A stretch of 64,000 nt of DNA. Origin: Candidatus Poribacteria bacterium. Lineage in GTDB: Bacteria; Poribacteria; WGA-4E; WGA-3G. This document shows positions 18,781 to 27,336 of the stretch, piece by piece. How positions within the stretch are numbered: position 1 is the first letter of the stretch; the number at the start of each line of letters is the position of its first letter. Location: contig JAPPCZ010000102.1 in the NCBI GenBank assembly GCA_028824685.1, positions 1-64,000 on the forward strand. The letters run 5' to 3'. Below the pieces are notes generated by a model. The model was given only the letters and a program-made list of their open reading frames with translations. It did not search any database and had not been told where the DNA came from. A program made the translations under genes and the position numbers.

Positions 18781-19731
18781 TTAGTTATTGTATGCCAGCA
18801 TTGCTGCCCCGACGAGTCCCGCGTCGTTTCCCAATTTCGCAGGAACAATCTCCATGCCGCCAGGGATGTCCATCGCTCGTTTCTTGAATTCCTCACGAAT
18901 ATGTTGAAAGAGTAAGTTTTCTCCTGCTGCCGCAATTCCACCACCGATAATTGCTATTTGCGGGTTAAGGATATGCGCTATAGATGTCAACGCTATTCCG
19001 ATGTATTTTCCTGTTTCTAAAAAAATATCAAGTGCAAGTTTATCCCCTGCAGTTGCTGCTTCTGCAATTTGCTTTGGAGTCAACGCTTCAGGGTCCAAAC
19101 AAGTTTTTCTACCTTTTGCAATTTGCTGTTGTGCTCGCTCTACAATATGTCTTGCACCCGCGTAAGCCTCAAGACAACCATGATTCCCACATCCACACTT
19201 GCGACCGTTCGGTTGCACCACTGTATGCCCTAATTCACCTGCTGTATTCCAACTGCCATGATAGACTTTTCTATCTATTACAACGCCTCCACCGACTCCC
19301 GTGCCGAGGGTAAGTGCCACGACATTTTCGTACCCAATACCTGCACCGTGGTGCAGCTCACCCAATACCATTACATTGACATCGTTGTCAATATAAATCG
19401 GTAGGTCTAAATCGTCAAGTTCAGCAGTGACATAATCCAATAGTGGAATGTCGCTCCAACCCGGGAAGTTCGGTGAAAAATGGATAATACCGCTGTCGGC
19501 AATGATGAGTCCTGGCGCGCCTAAACCGATACCGACAATTTCTTTTTGTACACCCTTTTTTGCTACTTCAACAACTTGGCAGATTGTCTGGGCAATACGT
19601 GCTGCTATTGCTTTTGCACCTTCATCTACACGAGTAGGAACGACCATACGGCAAGAAAGTTTACCATCTGCCGCCAACAACCCTGCTTTAATGTCAGTTC
19701 CACCAAGATCAATTCCTATACTGTATTTCAT
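18781..19731 (-). CDS. ROK-family sugar kinase (glucokinase-like)
   Basis: About 316 residues with the ROK signatures: phosphate loop GIDLGGTDIKAG, second phosphate motif LTLGTGVGGGVV, the zinc site CGCGNHGCLEAYAG and catalytic IDNDVNV. Such kinases phosphorylate glucose or related hexoses with ATP. Length and zinc motif fit a glucokinase rather than a NagC-type repressor, because there is no N-terminal helix-turn-helix. ATG 19731 is preferred to TTG 19737. It lies 68 bases downstream of galactokinase on the same strand, so the two may act together in galactose/glucose entry to glycolysis. Confidence 0.9.
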   Translation of the reverse strand: MKYSIGIDLGGTDIKAGLLAADGKLSCRMVVPTRVDEGAKAIAARIAQTICQVVEVAKKGVQKEIVGIGLGAPGLIIADSGIIHFSPNFPGWSDIPLLDYVTAELDDLDLPIYIDNDVNVMVLGELHHGAGIGYENVVALTLGTGVGGGVVIDRKVYHGSWNTAGELGHTVVQPNGRKCGCGNHGCLEAYAGARHIVERAQQQIAKGRKTCLDPEALTPKQIAEAATAGDKLALDIFLETGKYIGIALTSIAHILNPQIAIIGGGIAAAGENLLFQHIREEFKKRAMDIPGGMEIVPAKLGNDAGLVGAAMLAYNN

Positions 19732-19799
19732 TTTCAAATGGCTGTCAGTATTCGGCTATCGGCTTTCGGAAATCGCAGATTGCTGACTGCCGAAATCTC

Positions 19800-21050
19800 C
19801 TAACTATGAGAATTCCATTTGATACGTGCGCCATCACCAACGTTACATATATAGATGTCAGGTTCAATGCCGGTACGTTGTGTATATTCTTTCATTAACC
19901 GATCCTGAAATTCCTCTACGGTATCTTGGTAGACCAAATTTACTGTACATCCCCCAAACCCTGCCCCTGTCATCCTTGCGCCGATAACACCATCAATACT
20001 TTGTGCAATATCCACGAGTATATTTAACTCATCACAACTGACTTCATAAGCGTCACGTAGCCCTGCGTGCGAAGCATTCATGAGTTCACCAAAGGTGTTT
20101 ATATTTTTCGCTATGAGGGCATCTACAGCATTCTGCACTCGCGTGTTTTCTTCTACAACATATCTACACCTTTTTTGTGTAATCTGGGGCAGTTCTGCTT
20201 CATATTTTTTGAAATCTGCCAACGTGACATCGCGAAGCGACGTGATAGAAGGCATCCATCGCTGCAAGATTTCAACGCCTTTTTCGCATTCAGCCCGTCG
20301 CTTATTATACTCTGAGGAAGCGAGTTCACGTTTGACATTGGTGTTACATATTACGATGAGAATATCCGTTAAGTTGAGCGGTATCTGCTTGTATTCAAGC
20401 GAACGACAATCTAAAAACAGTGCGTGGTCTGCTTTTCCTAATAAAGAGATAGATTGGTCCATGATGCCACAGTTGACACCAGCAAATTCATGTTCTGCGC
20501 GCTGACATAGCGCAGCCAATTTCATTGGAGGAATTTCAATCAATTCAATCTCACTATCTGAATTCATATCTGTGTCTGCTACTTCTAAACTACATGCGCC
20601 TAAAAAAGCGAGTGCTGATGCAACTTCAAGTGCTGCAGAAGAGCTTAGTCCAGCACTAATCGGAACATTTCCAGCAATTACGGCAGACATGCCATTTAAT
20701 GTGTGTTCAATCTCTCGTAGAACTTGTTCTTGTAATAAGTGTGCAACACCCCTTAGATAATTACCCCATGGTGGCGTTTTTGCGTCCTCAATCGCTTCCA
20801 AACTGAAGGTGCATGTCTCATCCATATCTAAAGCGTGGAGATGTACTTGGCGGTCAGAACGTTTGCCGGCGGCAATGTGGAGGTGTTTATCAATTGCGAC
20901 AGGAAACACAAAGCCATCATTGTAATCTGTATGCTCACCAATAAGGTTAACCCTTCCTGGTGCAGATACGATGAATTCTGGTGGATGACCAAAACGTTTG
21001 TTGAATTCCTGTTGTAATCTATCACTCAAAATAGGTGCTTTCTGTTTCAT
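19800..21050 (-). CDS. galK: Galactokinase
   Basis: 416-residue GHMP kinase that phosphorylates galactose to galactose-1-phosphate (Leloir pathway). Visible motifs are the galactokinase signature GRVNLIGEHTDYNDGFV near residue 32, the ATP loop PISAGLSSSAALEVA near 130, the catalytic Asp region NCGIMDQ, and the C-terminal GHMP motif GARMTGAGFGGC. ATG 21050 has AAAGGGG upstream. The downstream neighbour is the ROK kinase. No galT or galE is in the window. Confidence 0.96.
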   Translation of the reverse strand: MKQKAPILSDRLQQEFNKRFGHPPEFIVSAPGRVNLIGEHTDYNDGFVFPVAIDKHLHIAAGKRSDRQVHLHALDMDETCTFSLEAIEDAKTPPWGNYLRGVAHLLQEQVLREIEHTLNGMSAVIAGNVPISAGLSSSAALEVASALAFLGACSLEVADTDMNSDSEIELIEIPPMKLAALCQRAEHEFAGVNCGIMDQSISLLGKADHALFLDCRSLEYKQIPLNLTDILIVICNTNVKRELASSEYNKRRAECEKGVEILQRWMPSITSLRDVTLADFKKYEAELPQITQKRCRYVVEENTRVQNAVDALIAKNINTFGELMNASHAGLRDAYEVSCDELNILVDIAQSIDGVIGARMTGAGFGGCTVNLVYQDTVEEFQDRLMKEYTQRTGIEPDIYICNVGDGARIKWNSHS

Positions 21051-21139
21051 CCCATTGCCCCTTTCGTCTCGCTACTAATATGCCTAAATGGACATCTAAT
21101 TCTCAGGTTAGCTGAATTCCTGCTCATCGTTTTATCCAA

Positions 21140-21616
21140 TCATTGAAACGCATTCGCCACAATAACTAAATCTTGAATATTCACAACGCCATCACCATTG
21201 AGATCGGGTTCTGCTTTACCAAGCGCATTTGCCACAATAACCAAATCTTGAATATTCACAACACCGTCGTCATTCACATCCACATCGGACCGAAAATTGG
21301 CGATATCCAATTCTGTGAGTGGCCTGAAATCTGTCACTGGATTCCCAATGATCCACAATATTCGTAATTCCGTCAGCCCCGCAAGCGGACTGATATCTGA
21401 AATATTGTTACCTGAAAGATACAAATGTTGGAGTTTTTTCAGTCCTGCAAGCGGGCTGATGTTCTCAATAGTGTTATGTGAAAGACTTAAACGGTATAGT
21501 TTCTTCAACCCTGCAAGGGGACTTACATCCGAAATTCCACTGTTTTCAAGGATGAGTGTCTCTAAGTTGATAAGACCTGCTAATGAACTTATATCAAGAT
21601 TTGTAACTGGCGGCAT
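21140..21616 (-). CDS. C-terminal part of LRR-dockerin protein (after frameshift)
   Basis: 158 residues: four leucine-rich repeats of the ISDVSPLAGLKKLYRL type, then a type I dockerin-like pair of Ca-binding segments (DVNDDGVVNIQDLVIVANAL and DLNGDGVVNIQDLVIVANAF). It continues the ORF at 21622-24945. Inserting one T near 21650 (AATTAC to AATTTAC) would join the two frames as LTNLHISHHPIEDMPPVTN. It is therefore not an independent gene but the tail of a frameshifted one. Confidence 0.75.
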   Translation of the reverse strand: MPPVTNLDISSLAGLINLETLILENSGISDVSPLAGLKKLYRLSLSHNTIENISPLAGLKKLQHLYLSGNNISDISPLAGLTELRILWIIGNPVTDFRPLTELDIANFRSDVDVNDDGVVNIQDLVIVANALGKAEPDLNGDGVVNIQDLVIVANAFQ

Positions 21617-21621
21617 GTCCT

Positions 21622-24600
21622 CTATAGGATGATGTGAGATGTGTAATTGGTAAGACTTGTTAAGTTCACGAGGGGACTGAGGTCTGTGATACGATTACGT
21701 CCGCCAAGGTACAGGTACTTTAAGTTTGTAGCAAATTCTAAACCTGTTATATCTACAATGCCTTTGTGTGTTGCATCCAGATGCTCTAACCATAGCATTT
21801 TCTCTTTCGTCAAAGGAGAGTCTATCGGCAATCCGAGATTCTCACGAACTGCTGCGTTCAAAGCGGCATCTTGCATCCATTCGGGTGGCGAGTCTTGTGG
21901 GTCTCCTATTAAAAGGTCTAATACTTTGACAACATTATCATCGCTAATATCAATAAGTGTGTCTGTTTCCTGTTTCAGATACATCTCACCATCTAAATCG
22001 GGGACAATGTGTATTGTGCTTGTGATACCACTTGCGACACCGGTAGCTTGCATCGGCAGCTGAATCTTCGCTACCTTCCCACTTCGGTTATAGATTGCCC
22101 ATCCGTCAGTGAATTCTCGGATAAAGAGTCCTTCACAATTGTCACAGAGTTGTGCTTTTTCGCCAATGGGTTGTCCGAGATTCGCATCCCAAAAATCGTA
22201 CCATGGAGCTAAGCGATGACCGCCAGCATCTTCAGGTACGTGTGTTGAATAATCCACATACCCATCGGAGTGTGTGAGGCTCAGTGTTGTGACAAGTCGC
22301 ATCTGGCGTAAGTTCTCAGGACTGTGGCTGGGTCCCTCTAATGCCCTCCCCTCTAAGCAGTTGACTTGTGGTGCGCGTAAGTTTTCCTCGTTCCATGATA
22401 ATACCGCTTCCATGTGCCGAAGTCCATTGCGTGTTGTGAGGTGCCATCTGTCTGATTCCATAAAAGATCCGTTGATAAGATCAGCGTATCTATCAGGTCG
22501 CGTCACATTTGCATTCACGAGAATTAGGAAATTTGGATGTACTTTTTCGCGCACGCTTCTGAATATATGTCTATGTATCTTGATAATGTCTTCATCCGTA
22601 ATTTCTCTACCGGCAGATGCGCTTAACTCTTTGTGAAGTGGTCTCCATTCAGCGGTCCTATTCAGTAAGAAACCGTCCAATACTACTCCATCAAGTAGCC
22701 CACATTCTGCGATAGCAACAATCCAATTTATCCAAAGTTGTTGTGCTTCTGGACGTACAATATTAAGATAGGGTTTACCGCTCCAATAGACTAATTGTCC
22801 ATTAGCGTCTTTGAGAAATAAGTCAGTGTCTGGGGGAAATTCCTCTAAGAAGGGAACGACAAAGGGTTGAACGATAAACACAAGATTTGGATTGAGTGTG
22901 AGTTGTTTTTCTCGCACTGCGCGTGCGCGTTCTAAGTTTCCACCGATCCGTGTGGCAATTCTTTCGTATGGCGGTGTGTCTAAAATAAAATCTAAGTTGA
23001 GCCAAGCAGAAAAATATAGATCGTTCCTGGCGGCGCGTTGATGGTAAACTTCCGGATCGGTCCCAGGGTAGTATAAGGCAAGCTCTTCTGCGGTTTCAGC
23101 GAAGTTACTGTTAAAACCTTGAAAAATAGCAGGGTAATTTTTGGTTAGAATGCGTTCAATAATAAGCGGTTCGGGTGGTGCAATTTCGCAAATCTCATCA
23201 TACTCAAAATCTGTGAGCATCAATCCTACCAGTGGACTTATATCATGTGTCCAGTTTCCCCGGATAAGCAACGTCCGTAATTCTGTCAGCCCCGCAAGTG
23301 GGCTGAAGTCCAAAATCTGGTTGTTTGATAGATCCAGGACACGAAGTTTCTTCAACCCTGCCAATAGGCTTATATCCGAAACCTTGCAATTTTCCAGAAA
23401 GAGTACCTCTAAGTGGATGAGATTCGCCAACGGACTGATGTCAAGATTTAGTGTAATTGGAGAAACATCCGAGAGATACAAACGTCTAAGGTTCGTCAAA
23501 TTAGCAAGCGGATGCAGGTCTTTTATCGGGCTCCCTTTGATCTGCAATATCCGCAGTTCAGTTAATCCCTCAAGTAGACTTATATCCTCGATTTGATTAC
23601 TTGAGAGTTCCAGGACACGAAGTTTCTTCAACCCCGCCAGCGCGCTTATGTCCGCTGAAATCCAAGTATTCCACAAAGAGAGTACCTCTAAGTTAATCAA
23701 AGTCGACAATGGACGTAAATCCAGATCCATCGAATTTTCGGGAACATGCTCAAAATATAGTTTCACCAATTGCGTCAAATTCGACAGTGGACGTAAGTCT
23801 GTTATCGAATTCTGACTAATAGCAAGTTCTGTAAGACTCGTTGCGAATTCCAGACCTGTGACGTCATAAATACCTTTATTCTCAACGTTAAGGGAGAGGA
23901 CTTTTTGCAGCTTCTCTTTTGTTAAGGGAACACCCGGTAGCACCCCGATCGCGCCCCGGATCGCAGCACGTAACGCTGCGTCTGGCATCCATGCCTCAGC
24001 AGGATCGGTTTGCCCAATTGGATCTGATATAGCATCATATTTAAGGTCTGTGAGATTTAATTCGGACAGTGGGTTCAAATCTCTTATTGGATTGCCTTTG
24101 ATCCACAATGTCCGTAGGCCAGTTAGTGCTGCTAACGAGCGGATGTCTTCAATCTGGTTGTTTGTCAAATCCAGGATACGGAGTTTCTTCAACGCTGAAA
24201 GCGGACTTATATCAAAAACCTCGCAATTCTCCAGGATGAGCATCTCTAAATTGATCAAAGTCGACAGCGGATGGATGTCTGTTATCGGATTGTTGCCAAT
24301 GATAAGTTCTATAAGATTGAGTTCAGAGAGTGGTGTCAAATCTGTTATCAGATTTACCTCAATCGCCAATGTCTGCAATTCTGTAAGCCCTGCAAGCGGA
24401 CGAATATCCTCAATTTGGTTATGCGAAATATCCAAGGTGCGGAGTTTCTTCAACGCCGAAAGCGGACTTATATCTGTCGAAATCTTGGTCTTCCACAGAG
24501 AGAGCACCTCTAAGTTGATCAGCGTTGACAGCGGACGGATGTCAAGTGTTGGCGTATTTGGAGAGACACTCCAGAGATGCAATTTTTCAAGTCTCGTCAA

Positions 24601-24945
24601 GTTGGCAAGTGGGCGCAAGTCTGTTATCGGATTCTTGCTGAGGTGCAACACTTCAAGACTCATCGCAAACTCTAAGCCTGTGATGTCCATAATATCTCTG
24701 CCATGGGCATCAAGGAAATCAAAACCTTGCATTTTCTCTTTCGTCAAAGGTTCGTTTGTTGTTAGTTCTAAAGTCTCGCGCACTGCTTGCCGTAGGTTTG
24801 CATCCGGCATCCATTCCTTGACATCTTCTGCGTAGACAATAGTATTATAGACAAACATGCTTACAATAGATACGAGCAACAACTGAATTTTTAACGATTT
24901 ACGAAATATTTTTCTGATTTTCATAGATAACTTGAATATGGTCAT
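21622..24945 (-). CDS. Secreted LRR / glycosidase-like / LRR protein, frameshifted at 3' end
   Basis: 1107 residues. A signal peptide (LLLVSIVSMFVYNTIVYA) is followed by two blocks of internalin-like leucine-rich repeats, each opened by a cap (EWMPDANLRQAVRETL; AWMPDAALRAAIRGAI). Residues about 590-990 form a different domain resembling hypothetical glycoside hydrolase (GHL) TIM barrels: GLLDGVVLDGFLLN carries a candidate catalytic Asp, followed by FLILVNANV and GYVDYSTHVPEDAGGH. A third LRR cap (EWMQDAALNAAVRENL) begins before the frame is lost at LTNYTSHIIL. With the downstream ORF the whole protein ends in a dockerin. The frameshift could be real or a sequencing error. Confidence 0.75.
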   Translation of the reverse strand: MTIFKLSMKIRKIFRKSLKIQLLLVSIVSMFVYNTIVYAEDVKEWMPDANLRQAVRETLELTTNEPLTKEKMQGFDFLDAHGRDIMDITGLEFAMSLEVLHLSKNPITDLRPLANLTRLEKLHLWSVSPNTPTLDIRPLSTLINLEVLSLWKTKISTDISPLSALKKLRTLDISHNQIEDIRPLAGLTELQTLAIEVNLITDLTPLSELNLIELIIGNNPITDIHPLSTLINLEMLILENCEVFDISPLSALKKLRILDLTNNQIEDIRSLAALTGLRTLWIKGNPIRDLNPLSELNLTDLKYDAISDPIGQTDPAEAWMPDAALRAAIRGAIGVLPGVPLTKEKLQKVLSLNVENKGIYDVTGLEFATSLTELAISQNSITDLRPLSNLTQLVKLYFEHVPENSMDLDLRPLSTLINLEVLSLWNTWISADISALAGLKKLRVLELSSNQIEDISLLEGLTELRILQIKGSPIKDLHPLANLTNLRRLYLSDVSPITLNLDISPLANLIHLEVLFLENCKVSDISLLAGLKKLRVLDLSNNQILDFSPLAGLTELRTLLIRGNWTHDISPLVGLMLTDFEYDEICEIAPPEPLIIERILTKNYPAIFQGFNSNFAETAEELALYYPGTDPEVYHQRAARNDLYFSAWLNLDFILDTPPYERIATRIGGNLERARAVREKQLTLNPNLVFIVQPFVVPFLEEFPPDTDLFLKDANGQLVYWSGKPYLNIVRPEAQQLWINWIVAIAECGLLDGVVLDGFLLNRTAEWRPLHKELSASAGREITDEDIIKIHRHIFRSVREKVHPNFLILVNANVTRPDRYADLINGSFMESDRWHLTTRNGLRHMEAVLSWNEENLRAPQVNCLEGRALEGPSHSPENLRQMRLVTTLSLTHSDGYVDYSTHVPEDAGGHRLAPWYDFWDANLGQPIGEKAQLCDNCEGLFIREFTDGWAIYNRSGKVAKIQLPMQATGVASGITSTIHIVPDLDGEMYLKQETDTLIDISDDNVVKVLDLLIGDPQDSPPEWMQDAALNAAVRENLGLPIDSPLTKEKMLWLEHLDATHKGIVDITGLEFATNLKYLYLGGRNRITDLSPLVNLTSLTNYTSHIIL

Positions 24946-24962
24946 GGATAAAATTCACTTTA

Positions 24963-25130
24963 CAACCTATCTCATAAATAGTTGGAGGGCTTTGAAAGCC
25001 CGATTTCAAAATCCTGTAGGAGCGATCTCCGAATCGCGACGAAACCACTAATAGTCGGGAATCGGAGTTCCCTCCTACAAAGAGAAACAACTGATAATGA
25101 ACTAACAAATCCTATTTATGAGATACGCTC
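24963..25130. mobile_element. MITE, family 1, copy C (168 bp)
   Basis: The ends CAACCTATCTCATAAATA and (reversed) GAGCGTATCTCATAAATA are flanked by TA at 24961-24962 and 25131-25132. It is in the opposite orientation to copies A and B and almost identical to copy B over its full length. It sits just upstream of the LRR gene start. Confidence 0.8.
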
Positions 25131-25152
25131 TAGTTGTCAGTAAGATAAATAT

Positions 25153-25416
25153 TATACTTACGACTTGTGCCAGTTAATAAATGTTTGTTGGTTTTCACGT
25201 ATATTTGCTGTTATACACATATCGTCCCTACCAAATCAACGCTATGAATGCCTTTATGGCATTCAGCGGGACTAAAAAGGGCTCGTCCAACCTTTTTCTA
25301 TACACATATCGTCCCTACGGGACTGAAGACCATATAAATATAGGATAGTGACTTTCAAAATACCTTCTTTTGTGAAATAGAGTTCTACATAAGGTTATTT
25401 GGCACAATTCGTTATA
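25153..25416. mobile_element. MITE-like repeat, family 3, copy 1
   Basis: It begins TATACTTACGACTTGTGCC and ends GGCACAATTCGTTATA, imperfect terminal inverted repeats. It contains GTCCCTACGGGAC-type units and the AAATCAACGCTATGAATGCC repeat (a palindromic ATGCC...GGCAT). The same ends enclose a second copy at 28811-29046. Non-coding. Confidence 0.55.
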
Positions 25417-25427
25417 CTTGACTGTAT

Positions 25428-26210
25428 TCAATCAATTGCTGGGGAAGGAGCGAAAAACTTCAGCAATCGCGCTAATACCGTGTGCAACTCCAGGCGTGGA
25501 ATATAGCAATCTACACTAATGTCGGGGGTGTTTGGGTTTAGTTCGCGATTTTTTTCAGGTAGGAGTTGTTCTTCAGGCGCATGTAACGCTGGTTGCGGAT
25601 GGAATCGTGGTGCATTTTCAGATTGTGAGGTGCATTCTGCTATAACGATTTCTCCAACTGGGAGATGTGACGTAAGTTGTCCTATGCCTGTTTCTGTCAA
25701 AACAGTTAGATGTGGAAGCGATTCTTGTGCTAATTGTTCCAACTGTAGAAGTAGTGGCACAATTTCAGAAAAGGAAATATGGACTTCAATTGGATTCGCT
25801 GTGAAAACAGAAAGTAGCGGGATTGATTTTTTTAACGCGCCTGCAACTGCTTCAGAAAACACCGTCAAATGTTGCTGTAGAATCGGAGAATCAGAGGCTA
25901 AAATAAACAGACTGGCAGGATACCCGGCGATATTCTCTTCAATAGCAAGAATATCAATTGTAGGTTCAACAATTTCACTTGAAAGGGTATCTGTCATATC
26001 AGGAGAATTCTCTCCCGTAAGGAGTTTTAGGCGATTTTCAATAGATAATGGAAATAGTTCCTTGCACTTCGGGCAGATAAAACCGTTCCGTTCTAATTCT
26101 CCTCGGAAAGATACCTCATTACACTGTGTGCATTTGTGCCATAAACCGATGCTTTCTTCTGTAATTTCGGCGTTTCGTGTAGTTTCCATATTCTGTCCAT
26201 TTTTGGGCAT
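25428..26210 (-). CDS. AccD-like zinc-ribbon protein, divergent
   Basis: About 260 residues. The N-terminal ~50 match the zinc ribbon of the acetyl-CoA carboxylase carboxyltransferase beta subunit (WHKCTQCNEVSFRGEL, ICPKCKELFPLSIENRLKLL), a CX2C-X18-CX2C set. The remainder is about the right length for AccD, but I cannot see the glycine-rich carboxyltransferase motifs, and the tail is Pro-rich. Either a degenerate AccD or a different protein that borrowed the ribbon. The start is uncertain: GTG 26249 opens the frame and ATG 26210 is used here. It follows a STAS gene on the same strand. Confidence 0.55.
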   Translation of the reverse strand: MPKNGQNMETTRNAEITEESIGLWHKCTQCNEVSFRGELERNGFICPKCKELFPLSIENRLKLLTGENSPDMTDTLSSEIVEPTIDILAIEENIAGYPASLFILASDSPILQQHLTVFSEAVAGALKKSIPLLSVFTANPIEVHISFSEIVPLLLQLEQLAQESLPHLTVLTETGIGQLTSHLPVGEIVIAECTSQSENAPRFHPQPALHAPEEQLLPEKNRELNPNTPDISVDCYIPRLELHTVLARLLKFFAPSPAID

Positions 26211-26258
26211 AGTCGTATAAATTAGATGTGTGCGGTGTAAATTTAGCACTAATTAACA

Positions 26259-26603
26259 TTAGAGAAAACTTGCGATTGCTTCTGCTTCTGTGTCGTATCG
26301 GTCAAATATTGTCACGAGTTTAGCCATAACGATGAGACTTCTGATGTTTCCGCCGATATTTAGGAGAACTACCCTGCCATTATTGCGTCTGATTGAAGCA
26401 TAGGCAGCGACAATTACACCTAATCCGGAACTATCCATCATCTGGACCCGCTCCATATTTAAAATCATAAACACAGGTTCACCAGCTGATTCTCGAATTT
26501 GGTCATCAATAATGTTTTTCAGTGCGATTGTATTAGGACCAACAAGATTCCCCTCAATATCTAAAATAATGACATTCCCTTTGTTCCGTAGGTTAATTTG
26601 CAT
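26259..26603 (-). CDS. STAS-domain anti-anti-sigma factor
   Basis: 114 residues, a single STAS domain of the SpoIIAA/RsbV type. The phosphorylatable serine lies in MMDSSGLGVIVAA, the classic DSSGL motif. Such proteins bind the anti-sigma kinase when unphosphorylated and release its target. ATG 26603 has AAAGGGA six bases upstream and is preferred to the upstream frame opening at 26642. The RsbW-like kinase and PP2C phosphatase lie just upstream on the same strand. Confidence 0.92.
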   Translation of the reverse strand: MQINLRNKGNVIILDIEGNLVGPNTIALKNIIDDQIRESAGEPVFMILNMERVQMMDSSGLGVIVAAYASIRRNNGRVVLLNIGGNIRSLIVMAKLVTIFDRYDTEAEAIASFL

Positions 26604-26738
26604 AAATATCCCTTTCTCTTGATTTCCACCTCTTGAAAGCACAACCTAATCAACGCCAAGGACACTCATGGCACTGGCGAGTTGTTACCTTTGGATCGGT
26701 GTTCATGAACATAGCACTTTTCGTAGTTATCAGAGGAT

Positions 26739-27167
26739 CTACAAATTTGGACGTTGCTTATATTTAACCATTTTGACAATGGTGCCTTTAGCCTCGTAGA
26801 CAACTTCATCCATGCAGGCTTCCATGAGAAAAAGGCCTCGTCCACTACTTTTCAGCAGATTTTCTGGTTCAAGTGGATTTGCGACATCTTCGCGTTCAAA
26901 CCCAGGGCCTTCATCAGTCACGACAACTGTGAGTTTATCGTCTTCAATAAGAAACTCTAATGTAGCGTTCTTGTTGATGTCTTCTTTATTGCCGTGTTTG
27001 ATTGCATTTGTCCCTGCTTCAATGACAGCAAGGTTCACATGCTCCTGTGTTTCTTCATCGAAATTCATTTCTCTCAGAATATCACTGATAACAGTGTCAA
27101 TTAGATAGATCAACTGCATTGTGCTTGGGAGAGAAAGGAAAATTCTCCATTGAGTTTTCTCGCCCAC
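26739..27167 (-). CDS. RsbW/SpoIIAB-like anti-sigma serine kinase
   Basis: 142 residues of the HATPase_c_2 fold: N-box HVNLAVIEAGTNAIKHGN, G1 box VVVTDEGPGFE, G2 region SSGRGLFLMEACMD. It is expected to phosphorylate the STAS protein and sequester a sigma factor or other partner. The start is GTG 27167 with GGAG eight bases upstream. It lies between the PP2C phosphatase and the STAS gene, forming a three-gene partner-switching module. No dedicated SigB-type sigma gene is adjacent. Confidence 0.9.
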   Translation of the reverse strand: MGEKTQWRIFLSLPSTMQLIYLIDTVISDILREMNFDEETQEHVNLAVIEAGTNAIKHGNKEDINKNATLEFLIEDDKLTVVVTDEGPGFEREDVANPLEPENLLKSSGRGLFLMEACMDEVVYEAKGTIVKMVKYKQRPNL

Positions 27168-27336
27168 GTGTTAGACTCCTTCCTTGCGAATGCAAAATGT
27201 CCGTGCTGTATGATTCCAATGGATTTCGCGCAACGTAACTACTGCTTAGTCAACATATTATTGTAAGTCGCGATTCGGAGATCGCTCCTACCGATAGACT
27301 ACTTTCAAGACCCATCAATTAGCACTTGACTAAGCA
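27168..27336. repeat. Spacer with hairpin repeat GTCGCGATTCGGAGATCGCTCCTAC
   Basis: A single copy of the dispersed hairpin family lies at 27267-27291 (stem GGAG/CTCC, loop ATCG). It separates the receiver-phosphatase gene from the kinase gene, so the two may not form one tight operon. Confidence 0.5.

Noticed and set aside
23141..24835. Long plus-strand open frames opposite the LRR gene
   Set aside because: They are antisense shadows of leucine-rich repeats; the minus-strand frame has a signal peptide and clear domains.
25519..26220. Plus-strand 233-residue open frame opposite the AccD-like gene
   Set aside because: Ser/Arg/Ile-rich with no family or ribosome-binding site; the minus strand has the zinc ribbon.
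26603..26642. Upstream start for the STAS gene at 26642
   Set aside because: ATG 26603 has a good AAAGGGA site and begins at the normal STAS N-terminus.
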